From the NCBI GenBank assembly GCA_016858145.1, contig JAEHOE010000022.1, positions 1,054,001 to 1,118,000 on the forward strand: 64,000 bases of DNA. The letters are read 5' to 3'. The notes under the pieces were generated by a model. That model was not told where the DNA came from. It ran no database searches and saw nothing but the letters and a program-made list of their open reading frames with translations. Source of the DNA: Edaphochlamys debaryana (taxonomy: Eukaryota; Chlorophyta; Chlorophyceae; Chlamydomonadales). Positions within the stretch are counted from its first letter, which is position 1. Each line of letters opens with the position of its first letter. A program made the position numbers and the translations under genes. This document shows, one piece after another, positions 49,701 to 61,400 of the stretch.

Positions 49701-52700
49701 GTTGTCAGGCGAGGCGATGCGGTCGATGTGGCAGGTGTTGTTCACCAGCAGGCCCTGGACAGGTCCAAGCGATTTCGGGGGATCAACACAGACTCAGCTC
49801 CGTCCTTCCAAGATGCACCACAAGACGCTGGCAAGAGCGGAGCACAGTACAGTAGTGCAGCACACAGTCATGGGAGACCACCCTCCGGGGATGGGTGCCA
49901 AGGTACGGCCTGGCTCTCGACCCCTCACCGGCACGATGCCGAGGTCGGGGTTGCCGCACGTGAGGGCGCTCATGGAAGTGGCGGTGTACGACTTGTCCAG
50001 ATCCATCTCGTACACGCAGCCGCACCTGGGCGTGCACGGCAGGGCGAACCGGATTCGTCACGGCAGGACCCAAAACCTCCTCACATACATGGCGCTGAGC
50101 CGGGAACAAGGCTGAACTACATCGATGTGCTTCCGCGCGCTCACCGGTTCTCGGGCAGGCGGACATCGTCGTGGCCGCCAAAGCGCCGCGGCTCCTCGCT
50201 GGTGCCCTGGGTTGCGATCACCAGGGATGATGGGCAAGAGAGTGGGCTGTCAGCTTGGAAAGAAGCGCACAGACTAGCGATGTGGCATGCGTGAGGGATC
50301 TAGCTGCCGCTGCCGGGGGGGCGGGCGCGGCACGTGGGTGTACGACAGGTGATGTGCGCGGCACGGTACGGCCTCACGCTGTTGAGCTCGGTCATGGCGG
50401 TGTAGAGGCGGTGGCGCTTGGGGTCGTAGGTGATGCCCTCCCACTTGGTCCACTCGGTGGTGGCACCCAGGTAGGCGGCGTACCTGACAGGTGGCATTAG
50501 TGAACAAAGAAAGGAAGGTTTCAGAGCTTCAGGTAGAGACATGAGTCTAACGGAAGGGTTCGAATTGAGGTTGACTACGCGGGTGAGGAGGAAAGCAGGA
50601 GCAAAGGCGGCCAGGCCGACGTGCCTGCAGGCCGGGCGGCTAGAAAGCTAACCTAGAACCCCTGCCAGTGGATGGGCTTGTAACCGAGGCCCCGTTACAT
50701 GCGTGGTTACATCGCAAGGTCCCATGCACCACGCACCTGCGGGTCTCGAAGCCGGCGGCGTGCATCTCCATGCCCTCCTTGAGCTTGAGGCACTCCTCGC
50801 CGTACGAGTGCTTGACGGCGGTGAAGTTCGCGGGGCAGGCGCCGGCGGCGGGGTCGGCGGTCTCGAAGATGGAGTCAAAGGTGGTGTTGGGCATGGCGGC
50901 GGCCAGCACATCCTGTACGTTTGCGTAAGCAGCGGGGGAAACACGCGGGGGAGGGGATCAGGAACAAGGCACAACTAACTCTGCGGTCGTGCGCTTTACA
51001 ATCCAAGCTTGGTCCAGCTTGACCACCCCGGCCCAACAGAGCGCACACGCGGACTGGACTCACGTGGTCGGTGGCGCCTAGGTCCACCCAGGTGACCTGC
51101 GCAGCGGTTGAGTGGGCCGAGGGGAGAGGTTGGGAAGAGTGATCCCAGGGGTCCCGAACTCAGAATGGTGCAGGTCGGCGGGCGCAAGATGTACGCATGC
51201 CGACATCGGTTCTAATGACCAAAGAGGCTGAGATGTCTCAGCTTAGCTACGGACTGCAGTAGGGAGGCCTTTCTCGCGACACGGCACACACATGCATGTC
51301 GCGACGATTTGCACCAAGCACCGCTAGCAGACTCCGTGAACAAGCAGCAAAGATGCTAGGAAGCTGTGTGTATCGGTATAACTTGGGCCTAGGCCCGCGG
51401 CGATAAGTTGCGCTCAAGTGCGCGCGATCTGTCCCTGGCCGCGACCCCAACGTCCCTCCACCCCGGCCCCGACACCAGCATGACATCCCCTACCAAACCC
51501 CGCACCCGCCCCGAGCTTGCCCTTTATCCTGCCCCAAAGCACGGGTTTCAACTCAAGCTGCACGCCCGCCGATCCCGCATCCTTTCGCATTGCATGTGTG
51601 CCCCTGGCTCACGTTGAACACGCCGCCGTCCTCAGCGCTGGACTGGTTGAACTTGGCGGCGTAGAGGCGGCCGCGGCTCAAGTCACCGGCCTTGGTAGCC
51701 TTGTACATGAAGAACCCCACCTGGTGAGGCAGGAACGCAGGCGCGGAGTGGACGGAGTGAGATTTAGAGACAAGGTAAGTGGGGCCCTAAGAGAAAGGGA
51801 CCTGGACACTGACTCCAGGACCCGGCCGATAGATAGGCCAGCCCGAGTGCTGCCAACGCACTGCAACCCGCTGCCAATCACACAGGCAGCGCACACAACA
51901 CAGAGCACAGCTCACCTCACGGCCGTCATCGGTGATGTACACCTGGGGGCCACAGGCGCCGGGCGGGGGCAGAGGGAGGACGCCGTGAGTCAGGGGCACG
52001 CGTGGGGCACAGCCCAGCCGGACAGGCTAGACTCGTGCTCCTTCTGACCTATACCAGCTGGTGAGCGGGTGGCTCTGGGGCCCGTGCTGGTACATACCCG
52101 CTTGTAAGCTCCGTCCCTCCGCCCTCCCCACCCCTCCTCACCGTCTTCTCGTCCGGCATGACGAGGCCCATCTCCACCGCCACGCGGCCCAGGGAGTACC
52201 ACTTGCGGGCCACGGGGGCGCCCGCAGCCTCGTCGTACATCACCTCAGTCACGTAGCCGTACCTGTACGGCACGCAAGCCAGAAATACGGAGAGCTCAAG
52301 CATCCCACGGACTGATTCTGAGGTAGGCCTGGCCAGGGTGCCACAGGCCCATGCGAGCCCATGTGGGACCCTTCCCGCCTTCCCGCTATCAGCAGCACAA
52401 CAGGACGAGTTGGGGACCCCCGGGTCTGGCTCACTTGTAGGGGTGCATGACCTTGCGGACCTCGGTCATGAAGGCGGCGCGGGACTCGAAGTCGCCCAGG
52501 TACAGGCCGTAGTAGCGGGCCATGTCGCGGACGCGGCTGGGGGTTGAGGGGGCAGCGGGTTACGTTGTGTGTGTCGTGTCACAGGCGGGGGCTATTCAGA
52601 GTCACTGGGGGCCATGTCGGCATGCGGCTGGGGGCGGGACAGAGGATGCGGCACAGGGTGGTGCGGGAGGGGAACGTGTGAGTTATGAAACGTGTGCATG

Positions 52701-54344
52701 TGGTGAACGCGCTCGCAGCTGGCCGACCCACTGACCTGTTGACCGAGTCGGAGCCGTAGAAGGCGCGGGCGTCCGGCTCGTACTCCTCGGAGCCCAGGTG
52801 GGTGCCCCAGGGCGTGATGGAACCTGAGGCGGGCCAAGGCGACGAGGCGCAGACAGTCAGCAATTCGATGCTGGCAGGCGGACGGGACGGGCACGCCCAC
52901 GGCCCCCTGCCTCCTTCCCCACCGCCACGGGCCACGCCCCGGCTCCTGCGTCCTGCCCAGCGAGCCCTACTACCAAGAGTCCTGCCACCCCAGCCCGCTC
53001 GCACCCGCGCAGGGCGTCCAGATGCCTCCCCAGGCGGTCCAGTTCACGCGCTGCTGCTTCATGACGGCCAGGGCGCCGTCGGCCGCCACCAACAGCTCCA
53101 TGTGGTAGACGGAGGCGGGCAGGGGGGACTCGAAGTGCACGAACAGGTCGACCTTGGGGGGTGAGGGGGGCAGGGGGAAGGCAGGTCAGGGGAGGGGAGG
53201 AGAGGGGAGGAGAGGGGAGAAGGTGAGAAGGGGAGGGGAGAGGAAGGGGGAAGCGGCATGAGCAGGGGCTCGCAAGACTGCGCCTGGGCTGGGGATGGCT
53301 CCAGTAGTATCGCGCAAGGCTCAGCAGGGGCCGGGGACCTGGGGTGGGTGGGTCCGGCTGCCTGACCGGCAGGGTCGGGTCCCCAACAAAGCAGGGGCTG
53401 TTCCTGATGATGGCAGGGCACGCGCGGGCTCACCTTGTTGGGGTCCCCCTTGCGCGGCAGCAGAGAGGTGAAGTCAGGGTTCACTGAGGTGTCGTACTGT
53501 GGGGAACGGGGGAGGGGCGAGAGGGATCAGGAAAGATACCTGAGCGAGAGGGAGCTCTGCTTGAGAGCGGGACAAGCCGATGACCATGGTGGTGGACGGA
53601 GAAGCAGCAGCATTGATTGGGGATAGGAAGCGCGCCACTGAAAAAGCAGCAGCGCTGGGAATGGGACGCGATGTGCCCGTGCGTACCGTCGTGCCCTTGG
53701 TGTAGTTGGCGCCGAACGCCAGGACGGGCTTGCCCTCGACATCGTAGACGTCACCAGGGCCGCCAGGCACGCCGGTGCGGGCGAGCACCTGGGGGCGGGG
53801 GCGGGGGGGAGGCAGGCGTGCCCGGTCACGCGGGCACGAAACAAGGAAGATTCCCAGGGAGGGCGGCGGGAGTTGGTCTGGGCGTCGGTTAGTAACGCGG
53901 CGTGGCACCTTCGCGGCTCTCGCACCTGGAAGCCTCCCTGCACTTTAGAAGCGCGGCCAGCGGCGTTGGTCTTGAGAATCTGGGCCTCACCGACGACGGT
54001 GTGGTGCACGCTCAGAATCGAGTGCTGCGGGATGAGACGTGGGCGATCGAGGGAGAGACAATCAAAGTTAGTGACTGGCAAGCTATACGTAAGCTTGACA
54101 GCAGAACCGAGGAGCCTTTGCGTCTGATGTCGCGGGACGCACGAAGCATAATGCGCCGACCATCCACCCGCGACGGCTCAATTATGCCAGGGGAGCGTCA
54201 CCAATATCATCAATTGTCCAATCCATATCTACGGCGTACCTTCTCCTCATTGGCGAACGGGAACGGCACCCCGGGGAAGTGGATGGCCGCGTGGATGGAC
54301 GCGACGCCCAGGCAGAGCGCCGCGACGACGACGAAAGCGCGCAT
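43713..54344 (-). CDS. PHOX: PhoX-type calcium-dependent alkaline phosphatase, two tandem DUF839-like halves, 34 exons
   Basis: Secreted phosphomonoesterase of the PhoX family, as in the phosphate-starvation-induced extracellular phosphatases of Chlamydomonas and Volvox. It has 1373 residues. A signal peptide MRAFVVVAALCLGVASIHAA begins at 54344. Exons fall between 54344-54240 (first) and 43877-43713 (last); the longest, 45027-44614, is 414 nt, and the shortest, 51942-51916, is 27 nt. Half 1 (residues about 36-605) and half 2 (about 606-1230) align along their length: TPCAGSITPWGTHLGSEEYE versus TPCAGSGSPWGTRMGSEEYE; VYITDDG in both; YAAYLGATTEWTKWEGITYD versus the same with S; CGCVYEMDLD versus CGCVYQLHLD; EDTDHHENN versus EDTSEHEND. 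The TPCAG Cys and following Glu match the metal-binding segment of bacterial PhoX. Many NxT/S sequons suit an extracellular glycoprotein. The C-terminal 140 residues follow half 2 only. Regulation by phosphate is expected from the family; I saw no certain PSR1 site. Confidence 0.93.
44614..48867 (-). other. PhoX second homologous half (exons 19-31)
   Basis: Exons 48867-48759, 48594-48494, 48367-48277, 48074-47958, 47733-47613, 47460-47350, 47207-47075, 46588-46448, 46243-46047, 45890-45794, 45603-45517, 45398-45210 and 45027-44614. It starts with AAAKHAVVSSSRAVVGQ, matching HSILSVHHTVVGEAQ of half 1. Several intron positions and phases equal those of half 1: after TPCA (phase 1), within RR-YAAYLG (phase 2), after LYTAM(S/T)(D/E) (phase 0), and before VGFF (phase 0). 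Residues proposed to bind metal are kept. Confidence 0.85.
49075..54024 (-). other. PhoX first homologous half (exons 2-18)
   Basis: Exons 54024-53926, 53788-53687, 53496-53434, 53152-53005, 52823-52736, 52536-52435, 52262-52142, 51942-51916, 51720-51613, 51096-51064, 50912-50737, 50483-50378, 50206-50145, 50025-49929, 49754-49617, 49485-49323 and 49151-49075. It has extra introns relative to half 2, splitting off a 27-nt exon (VYITDDGRE) and a 33-nt exon (VTWVDLGATDH). The 516-bp intron at 51097-51612 is the longest in the gene and holds nothing recognisable. Confidence 0.85.
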
Positions 54345-54454
54345 GATGCGCGAGGGAGCTTACGCCCTACAAAGTTTTGCGTGCTCGCTTGACGCAACGC
54401 GCTTATGGCGCGAGAGTGCGTGTCGATCGCCGGCGTGCACACTAACCAGGTGCA

Positions 54455-54812
54455 AACAGCCGGGCTAATACACTTCACCTCAAGCCCAACTAGTTATATC
54501 AAGACGTCATGCATGGTGATTGAATCATCAGCCGCAAAGGCCCTGCAAGCATCATGCATGGTGCGGACAAAACAGCCGAATCTGCCTCCACGAGGGTCGT
54601 CATGACGGAGCATCCGTTCATTCCGTCGTTACTCGGTTACGAGTCAAGAGCCTCGCGTCGCAGACTGCAAGCCCCCGCTCGCCAGCACATGCCATGCAGT
54701 GCACTGCAGCGGCGGGGGCAGGGTTATGCAGCCCCGAAGAGGTAGGGATCCGCGCACGCACCGCCCGCCACCGCCGCGCGATACCCGGGGCCCCGGAGAG
54801 TTCGCGGGTTCC
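54455..54812. repeat. Direct repeat copy 1, just upstream of PhoX
   Basis: Begins at aacagccgggct about 110 bp upstream of the PhoX ATG and ends at gagttcgcgggttcc. It matches copy 2 with only scattered substitutions and short indels (a 4-bp atgc gain and about 17 bp of difference near the end). On the minus strand it includes a TATA-like gatataac near 54490-54500, so it probably contains the PhoX core promoter. Confidence 0.92.
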
Positions 54813-56891
54813 GCCGATCCCTCGCGGTGGGAAAGCGAGCAAGCTGTGTGTCGGTCACGGTAATCCTATAGAACTATAGAATCACCGGCCGGCATTTGTG
54901 TCGCCCCTCGCTCCGAGCCCAGCCGCGTGCATGGCTGCCGAGCAAGGCGTGCGCGCGTGCGTGCGCGCAGTACGAGGTATCGGCAAGGCCCGGGCTGCCC
55001 GTCCTCGCCTACGGCCCCGACCGCGCAACGTCGAGGCAAGTGTAAGGGCCGCCAGACCCCTTTCTGCAAGGAAGCTCAACTCCGTTTACCCCCTCCGTGC
55101 GTCCTGTCATCCCTATCTGCCCGGCCCCGCCAAGGGTTTGTCCAGAGACGCTTAGGCAACCAGCATAGAGCAGCTAGGATACGCATGCGTCATCACTGAT
55201 ATCATAAGATGCCAGTTTGGGCTCCCTGTCTGCGGTGTGCCCTCCGGGCCTCTGCCCTGTGCTTTCCATCATCGATGCCCTTCAGCGCCGTCCAACCCTG
55301 AAGCCCCCTGTCTTAGCTGGGGGCCCCCGAACTCCCAAGCCCCTCACCTTGAAGAGCTCAGCCGATGCCCTCAGGCGCCCAGTCGCGCCTCTCCTCGCAG
55401 AGCTGGCTTGTACACTGACTGGCCGCGCCCGAGGGCGGCGACCAGGAAAGCCTGTGGATGCGGAGGGGGGGCGTTTGAACGTGACGTGCAATGTGAGCGA
55501 GGGCACGGCCTCGTGTACCAGTCACCTGCCGCCAACGGCATGGCAGCAAGTAAGTGATGCTGAAGCACAGAGGACAACGTGCTCCCGTGTTACCGGGAGA
55601 AGGGTGCGAGGAGCGCTCTCTGCTGTGTGCTAGACGTCATGAGCCCCGACGAGTTAAACCTTCCCTGCCTGGGGTCCCGAGCCCGCCATCACGCACGCAG
55701 CACGCTCGCAAAATCTAACTCCCGTATGCCCCTCCATGGGCGCCTAAGCTCTTGGGCTGAGAGAGGATATCGAGAGACATTGCACAGAGGTGCTGATGGG
55801 GGTGGGCGGTGGGGGCATCCAGGCGCGTGGCCAGTTCACCTGCCCCGGCTTGTCAGCCGCAACGTCAGTATGCCATTAAAACGTGTGGTTCAGTCTTGCC
55901 AATGCCCCAAATGCAAGCCACCGTGACAACTGCCGCTTGGTCCCTAAACTCTCACCACTGGCGGATGCCCTGCGCCTTGGTACCTCCCCGGCTCTAGGCC
56001 CGCAAGGCTGTCTCACGCCCTTTCCCCGGACCCGGACAATTCCGAGCAGTTCCTTACCTCACGCTGTACTTGACGCCAATGCTCCTTGTCGGCAGAGCGG
56101 GCCCCCAACAGCAAGGCTCCATGGCGAGGTAGACGAGAGCATCCACCCTCCGTGAAGCAGCAGTCGTCAACGTAATAGCTGAGTGGTTTAACTCCTATGC
56201 CAGTCGGCCGTTGGGGCCAGTATGCGACCTCGGCTGTCAATGGCTTGCAAGTCCACGAACGTGCTGTTCAGGACTCAGAGTTACAGCGCTGAAGTTGCCA
56301 AAGGGCAATCAGCGATAGCAGCTAGCTGGCTTTTGCTACGTTGCTCGCCACGACACCTTCAACGGAAAGGGACTGACTGACTTTTGCGCTAGCTCGCGTA
56401 GTTGCGCTACATGCGCAATGATTGTGAAGGCAGTAAGGCAGAGGCAAGAAAGCGGTGGTCCATCACATGGTCGCGTGGCGTACGGCATACACAGCTCCCG
56501 CGGACCCCCCCGCCGGCCCCGCCCTTGCTCTGTTTTGGTCTTCCTCACTTTGCCTTTCCGTGCCCTCCATCCACCCACTCACCCACCCACCCACCCCGAC
56601 CGATGCAGAATGCGTGAGTCTTTGTATGGCCGTAATGGCACCGCATAGCCGATGCGAAAGGGCGGGAGAAATCGTGCACACCTTCACGACCAGCCTGCGA
56701 CCCTGGAAGGGAGCCGCACAGGCAACGACCAACGGGCGCCCCGGAGACCAGGTCGCCATGCATCAAGTAGCAACACGTCAGGGATCTGGCTCACTATGAG
56801 GTGGCGGGTGAACGAGGGCAAAGCGACCGTGGCTGGGCAGGAACCAGAATGTAGGCAAGGCGGGGGAAGCCGGATGCAAGACTACGGCGCC

Positions 56892-57265
56892 AACAGCCGG
56901 GCTGATACACTACAACTCCAGCCCAACTAGCTATATCAAGACGTCATGCATGGTGATTGAATCATCAGCCGCAAAGGCCCTGCAAGCATCATGCATGCAT
57001 GGTGCGGACAAAACAGCCGAATGTGCCTCCACGAGGGCCGTCATGACGGAGCATCCGTTCATTCCGTCGTTACTCGGTTACGAGTCAAGAGCCTCGCGTC
57101 GCAGACCGCAAGCCCCCGCTCGCCAGCACATGCCATGCAGTGCACTGCAGCGGCGGGGGTAGGGTTATGCAGCCCCAAAGAGGTAGGGGTCCGCGCACGC
57201 GCCGCCCGCCACCGCCGCGCGATAACCCTTTGGGCCCGTCGGGCCCCGGAGAGTTCGCGGGTTCC
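56892..57265. repeat. Direct repeat copy 2
   Basis: Same orientation as copy 1, starting 2.4 kb further upstream of PhoX. The flanks of the two copies are unrelated, and no PhoX coding sequence accompanies this copy. Neither terminal inverted repeats nor an obvious target-site duplication was seen, so it could be a segmental copy or a non-autonomous mobile sequence. Confidence 0.92.
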
Positions 57266-58282
57266 ATCAATCCCTTGCCAACCCTCCTGCCGCCTGCAGA
57301 CTAGAGTCCCTTCCCCACCACAGCCCACCATCGGCTGGCCAACTTGTCAGCCTCGGGCCGGCGCCACAGCTGTCCGGCCCTTGCCCCTGCTCTGGCTACG
57401 CAAACCTGCCCCCTCCGTCTCAGCCGCTTCCTCGTCTTTCTCCGCCAGCTCCCTACGCACGCCTTTCTTCACGTCCTGTCGGGTCCTCCATGCCAACACG
57501 CACATTCCTCATGCACCCTCAACTGCACTCCCCCTTGCAAATACATTGCGGCAGGCACTCACGTCATGCACATGCCAACAATCGTGCAGGCTACTCTTAG
57601 CCCCCTGCACCGCTTTGTGCGCTTGCCTGCCGCCAAGGCCCTACATCAGTATGCAACCTGCACCCTTCCTTCCCCCATGCACCCGTCCGTGATGCACGCA
57701 TGTGTGTTTACTAGGACTCTCTATCGTCCATTCATTTGGTTTTGGCGTTCGGCATGTATGAAGGGGCCTGCCCCATGCTGCGTTGGTATAATTTATTGAG
57801 CCCTCGGCTGCGGGGCCGACGTGGTCCCCGCATCAGATGAGAGCGGCACATGCGCACCGTACTAAGCAATCACTGAATGTCTCATGACACAAACATATAA
57901 GCACAATCTCCCATGATCAAGAGAGGGGGGAGCAAAGATTCGACCCCAAGGAGGCACGAGCTGCTTCATTCAATCTTAGCAATTGGGTATCGCATAGAAG
58001 TCGCCATCATCACGCACAAGCAACCCCATGCGTTCTGGCACTCAGCTCTATCGCCGTGCTGGCTACTGGCGCAGGAGCGGAGACACCGACGCAACGAGCT
58101 GGTTAGTGGACCTCCCGCCGAGAGTATCCTGAGAGAAGAAGCTAGCTATCCGTATTGGGTCCCACCTGCCGGCATGTCTACGTCCGTACCATTCCCCTAG
58201 GCAAGGCGGTAGCTACACGAAGGGGGCCCTCTACGGTTGCCCCGCAACGGCTGCCGGCCTCGCTCAGCCTTGGCCTCCATGC

Positions 58283-58358
58283 ACGTCGGCCCCTAGCAGG
58301 ACCCAGTAGGCCGACGTAGGCCCCTAGCAGGACCATGAAGGCCCACGTAGGCCCCTAC
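58283..58358. repeat. 31-bp tandem repeat, 2.4 copies
   Basis: Units 58283-58313 and 58314-58344, plus a partial third unit to 58358. Each starts acgt(c/a)ggcccctagcagg. The array touches the stop codon of the RING gene and so forms the start of its 3' UTR. Confidence 0.85.
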
Positions 58359-58450
58359 TTAGCAGCCGAAGCCGCGGACCACCCCACGGCAGAAGGGGCA
58401 GGTGGGGGGGTGCCCAGCCACCATGCGCGTCAGCTCGCGCGAGCACTGGG
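58359..58450 (-). other. RING domain C-terminal exon
   Basis: Codes for the second half of the RING (the Cys of CAQC, the linker SRELTRMVAGHPPT and the final CPFC pair) and ends GVVRGFGC. The phase joins exactly to CDHVLC at the end of the preceding long exon (58733), completing all eight zinc ligands. Confidence 0.85.
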
Positions 58451-61400
58451 CTGCGGGGCGCGGAGTGAGGGGAGGCCGGGGTGTGCAAGAGGTGAGTGGA
58501 CAGCGGTAGAGGGCGGGTAGGATTAGGCAGATGGAGGTTGAGGCACTAGGGTGCAGACGTAGCGGGCCGTAGGGTTCTATACGGCTCAAGCCGCCTGTGT
58601 ACTTGACACCACGCCCATCTCGGACATCGCCCATCACCTCGTACCGTTCCTCTCGTGGACTGGAGCGTACCGGTATGGCCCCAACCCCGCCCAGGTGCCA
58701 CCTCTAGCCCCAACCAACACTGCTGCACCCACCGCAGAGCACGTGGTCACAGGGCCTCAGGCTGAGGATAGCGGCGCGCTCGAAGCAGATCCCGCACAGG
58801 TTCTCAGACACATCCGATCCAATCTGTTGCGCAGCCGTACTGCCGCAGCCTGCGCCGGCGACGCGCTCCGCCTGTGGGGCCTGCCCCGCATTCGAGTCGT
58901 TGGCAGCGCCCCGGGGCCCAGATCCAGAAACACCTGGGCCCACACTGGGCCCGCCGCTGGCGCCTCGTCCATTCCGCCCTCTCAGCATGGAGCCGCTACC
59001 CAAGCCCTGCTGCGCCGCCGTCGTCGCCGGTGCCTCCACCGAGCCGCCCGCAGGGCGCAGGCCAGGCGACGCGGGCACAGACCCCCCGGGCCGCCGCCGC
59101 GACGTTCCGGACGGCGGGGCCCCGACGCCACTGGGTGATGCGGCCTGCACGGCTGCCGCCTCGGCGCAAGCCGCCTCGCCCAGGCCAGCAACGCTCGACA
59201 CTGCCTCCTCGCTCACCGGCTTTAGCTGGGGCTGGGGCGGCTGTGGAAAGAGGCGGTGCGCTGGGAGCGGCGAGTCGCTTGCCGCCAGGCCCCTGCTTCC
59301 CTCCGCGCCGCTGGCCGTCGGGCCTACGCCCACGGGGCCCCGAGCCACGGGGGACCCGCCCACGAGCGAGGGCCGCGCTGGCACCTGAGCCGCGTTCGGA
59401 GGTGCCGGCGTCGCTAGGGCCAGATCGGCGAGCTGGCCCCCGGGAAGGGCGAAAGGTGTGCCCAGGGGTAGGCCGGGGCTAGGGGAAGCGGGGGCGCCAA
59501 GCGCGGTGGGGGGTGGGGCCATGCTCCAGGGGGCAGGGGGCAGGGGCGGGCGCGGAAGACCGCCGAGCGGGGGCAGAGCGGTCCAGGGCGCCCCGCTTGC
59601 GTGCGTGGGCGTGTAGGTGCCGAGAACGGGGGAGCCGCCCGGGACGGGGGAGCCGCCGGCAGCTGGCGAGGAGCCGCTCGTTGCAGGGGACCCGCCCTGG
59701 ACCTCGCTTTGCAGCGGGTTGTGGCGCGAACCCTGCGGCCGCGGCGGCAAGAGAGGCTCGCCGCCAGGCAACACGCCGTCACCTGCCGGGTGCCAGGCGA
59801 TGTAGCCGGCGCTTAGCGCGCCGCCTTGCGCTCCGAGACCGGCCACGGTGCTTCCGCCGCCAACGCCACCGCCGCCGGCGTCACCCCAGCCGCCGCCGCC
59901 GCCGTCGAGGATGGCAGACGAACGGCCCGCCAAGGCGTGAGCCCCTGACGTCCTGGGCGAGCCGCCGATGCAGGCGCCGTACCCGGACGGCTCGATGCCG
60001 TACCCAGAAGCTTCGGTCCCGTAAGCAATGCCGTACCCAGACGGCTCGTTGCCGTACATGGAAGCGCCGCCAGGGCCGTACGCTGCCACGCTGCCGCCGT
60101 AGTGGGATGCCACGCCGTACTGCGAAGCGCTTTGCAGCGATACGGCGCTCGGTCTGTCGTACATGCTCGTCCCGGCGACGGACGATGGTGGCACGGCCGG
60201 CGGCGGGATCCACGCGGCGGCGCCGACGGGTTGCGGGGAGGCAGGGCCCCGCGCTTGATTTTTGCCCTCGCCAGAGCCACGCGACTTCCGCGGATCGGCC
60301 AAGCCCCCGCCGCCGTGGCTGGTCCGAGACGCCCGCGCCAGCTTTCGCTTCATGCTGTGCACCGAGCGCAGCGATTGGCGCCGCAGGGACCCCAGCGCGC
60401 TCCCCACCATTGATGCCAGCGACCCCGTCCGCGACAGCGCCGCCGGCACGCCGCCGCCCTCCGTAATGCCGTACATGCTCGTCCCGTCGATCCCGATGCC
60501 GTACATGCTGCCGCCGCCGTAGCCACTGGCGCCGACGGCAGTGGTGTTGGAGCGGAGGGCGGCGAAGACGCTCGCCCTCGCGCTGTGCTGCCGCTTGGCG
60601 GTTGACGCGGCTTCCGCTTGGTCGATCTGACTCAGGAGGTGCACCTGCACGTGGTTTTAGTGGTTTTGTGTGGATGCAGGACGCAGTGTGTGAGCATGCA
60701 CATTTCGCGGGCATACGAAAAAACAGAGATACGCACTGAGACGCCTCACACGCCAATGGGAAGGCTGCTAGCTAAGCGGCTTCCGATCGAAATGGAGGGG
60801 CGTCAAGGGCACCCGCCGAGCGCAGACGCCTCGTTGTAGACCCCGAGCCCAGCTGGACCAACCGTCGCACCTGGAGCGCCGCCGACGCCATTGCCCGCAG
60901 CGTCGGCACGGTGTGCAGCCGGGCCTCATCGGGGCCTTGGAAGACCGCTGCCAGGGGGGTGGTCGGCAGGAGGATCTAAAGGCAGGCAGGGGCCAGGCAG
61001 GGTTGAGGCGAAGGGGAGTACAAAAATGAGGTGTTCCGGCCGAAGATGCAACGCCATGATCTCATTACAGGATCGAGCAAGCAGGGAAGGAGGCGGCCCG
61101 GGAGCCCGGTTGGCCCCACCGGTTGGCCAACCGCGCGTCCCCGCCTTCCACCTTCCCGGCCCCCACCGACCTCTGCCCGCTATTACCAGCCGCCAGGCGG
61201 CGGATTGCTGTTGAGCGGTTTCAAGCGGCCCACGGCCCTCATCGTACACGTTCCGAACCTCACCTCTGCCAGCGCCGCGAAACCCCGCTCCGCCGCCAGC
61301 TGCCAGGGCCGCATGGAGCTGACGTCAGCATGCAGCCGCGGATCCACGGCGCCCGAGTCGCGGAGGACCACCAGCTGGTCATGGGGGGGGGAGGGGGGCG

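Larger units (their letters stand above)
54345..58358. other. PhoX upstream region, 4 kb without a supported gene
   Basis: Contains the PhoX promoter and, at its far end, the 3' side of the RING gene. Its main structure is a direct repeat (54455-54812 and 56892-57265). Between and beyond the copies there are only isolated open frames, for example plus 55217-55633 and plus 57344-57799, with no domain or consistent splice sites. A 31-bp tandem repeat abuts the RING gene stop. Confidence 0.5.

Noticed and set aside
43713..54344. Two separate PhoX genes in tandem
   Set aside because: Exon 18 joins exon 19 in frame across a normal intron, half 2 has no signal peptide of its own, and half 1 has no stop codon before the join.
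54345..56000. PSR1/PHR1-type GNATATNC site upstream of PhoX
   Set aside because: No exact match was found in the sequence scanned; the closest hits (gatatc, ttatatc) miss required positions.
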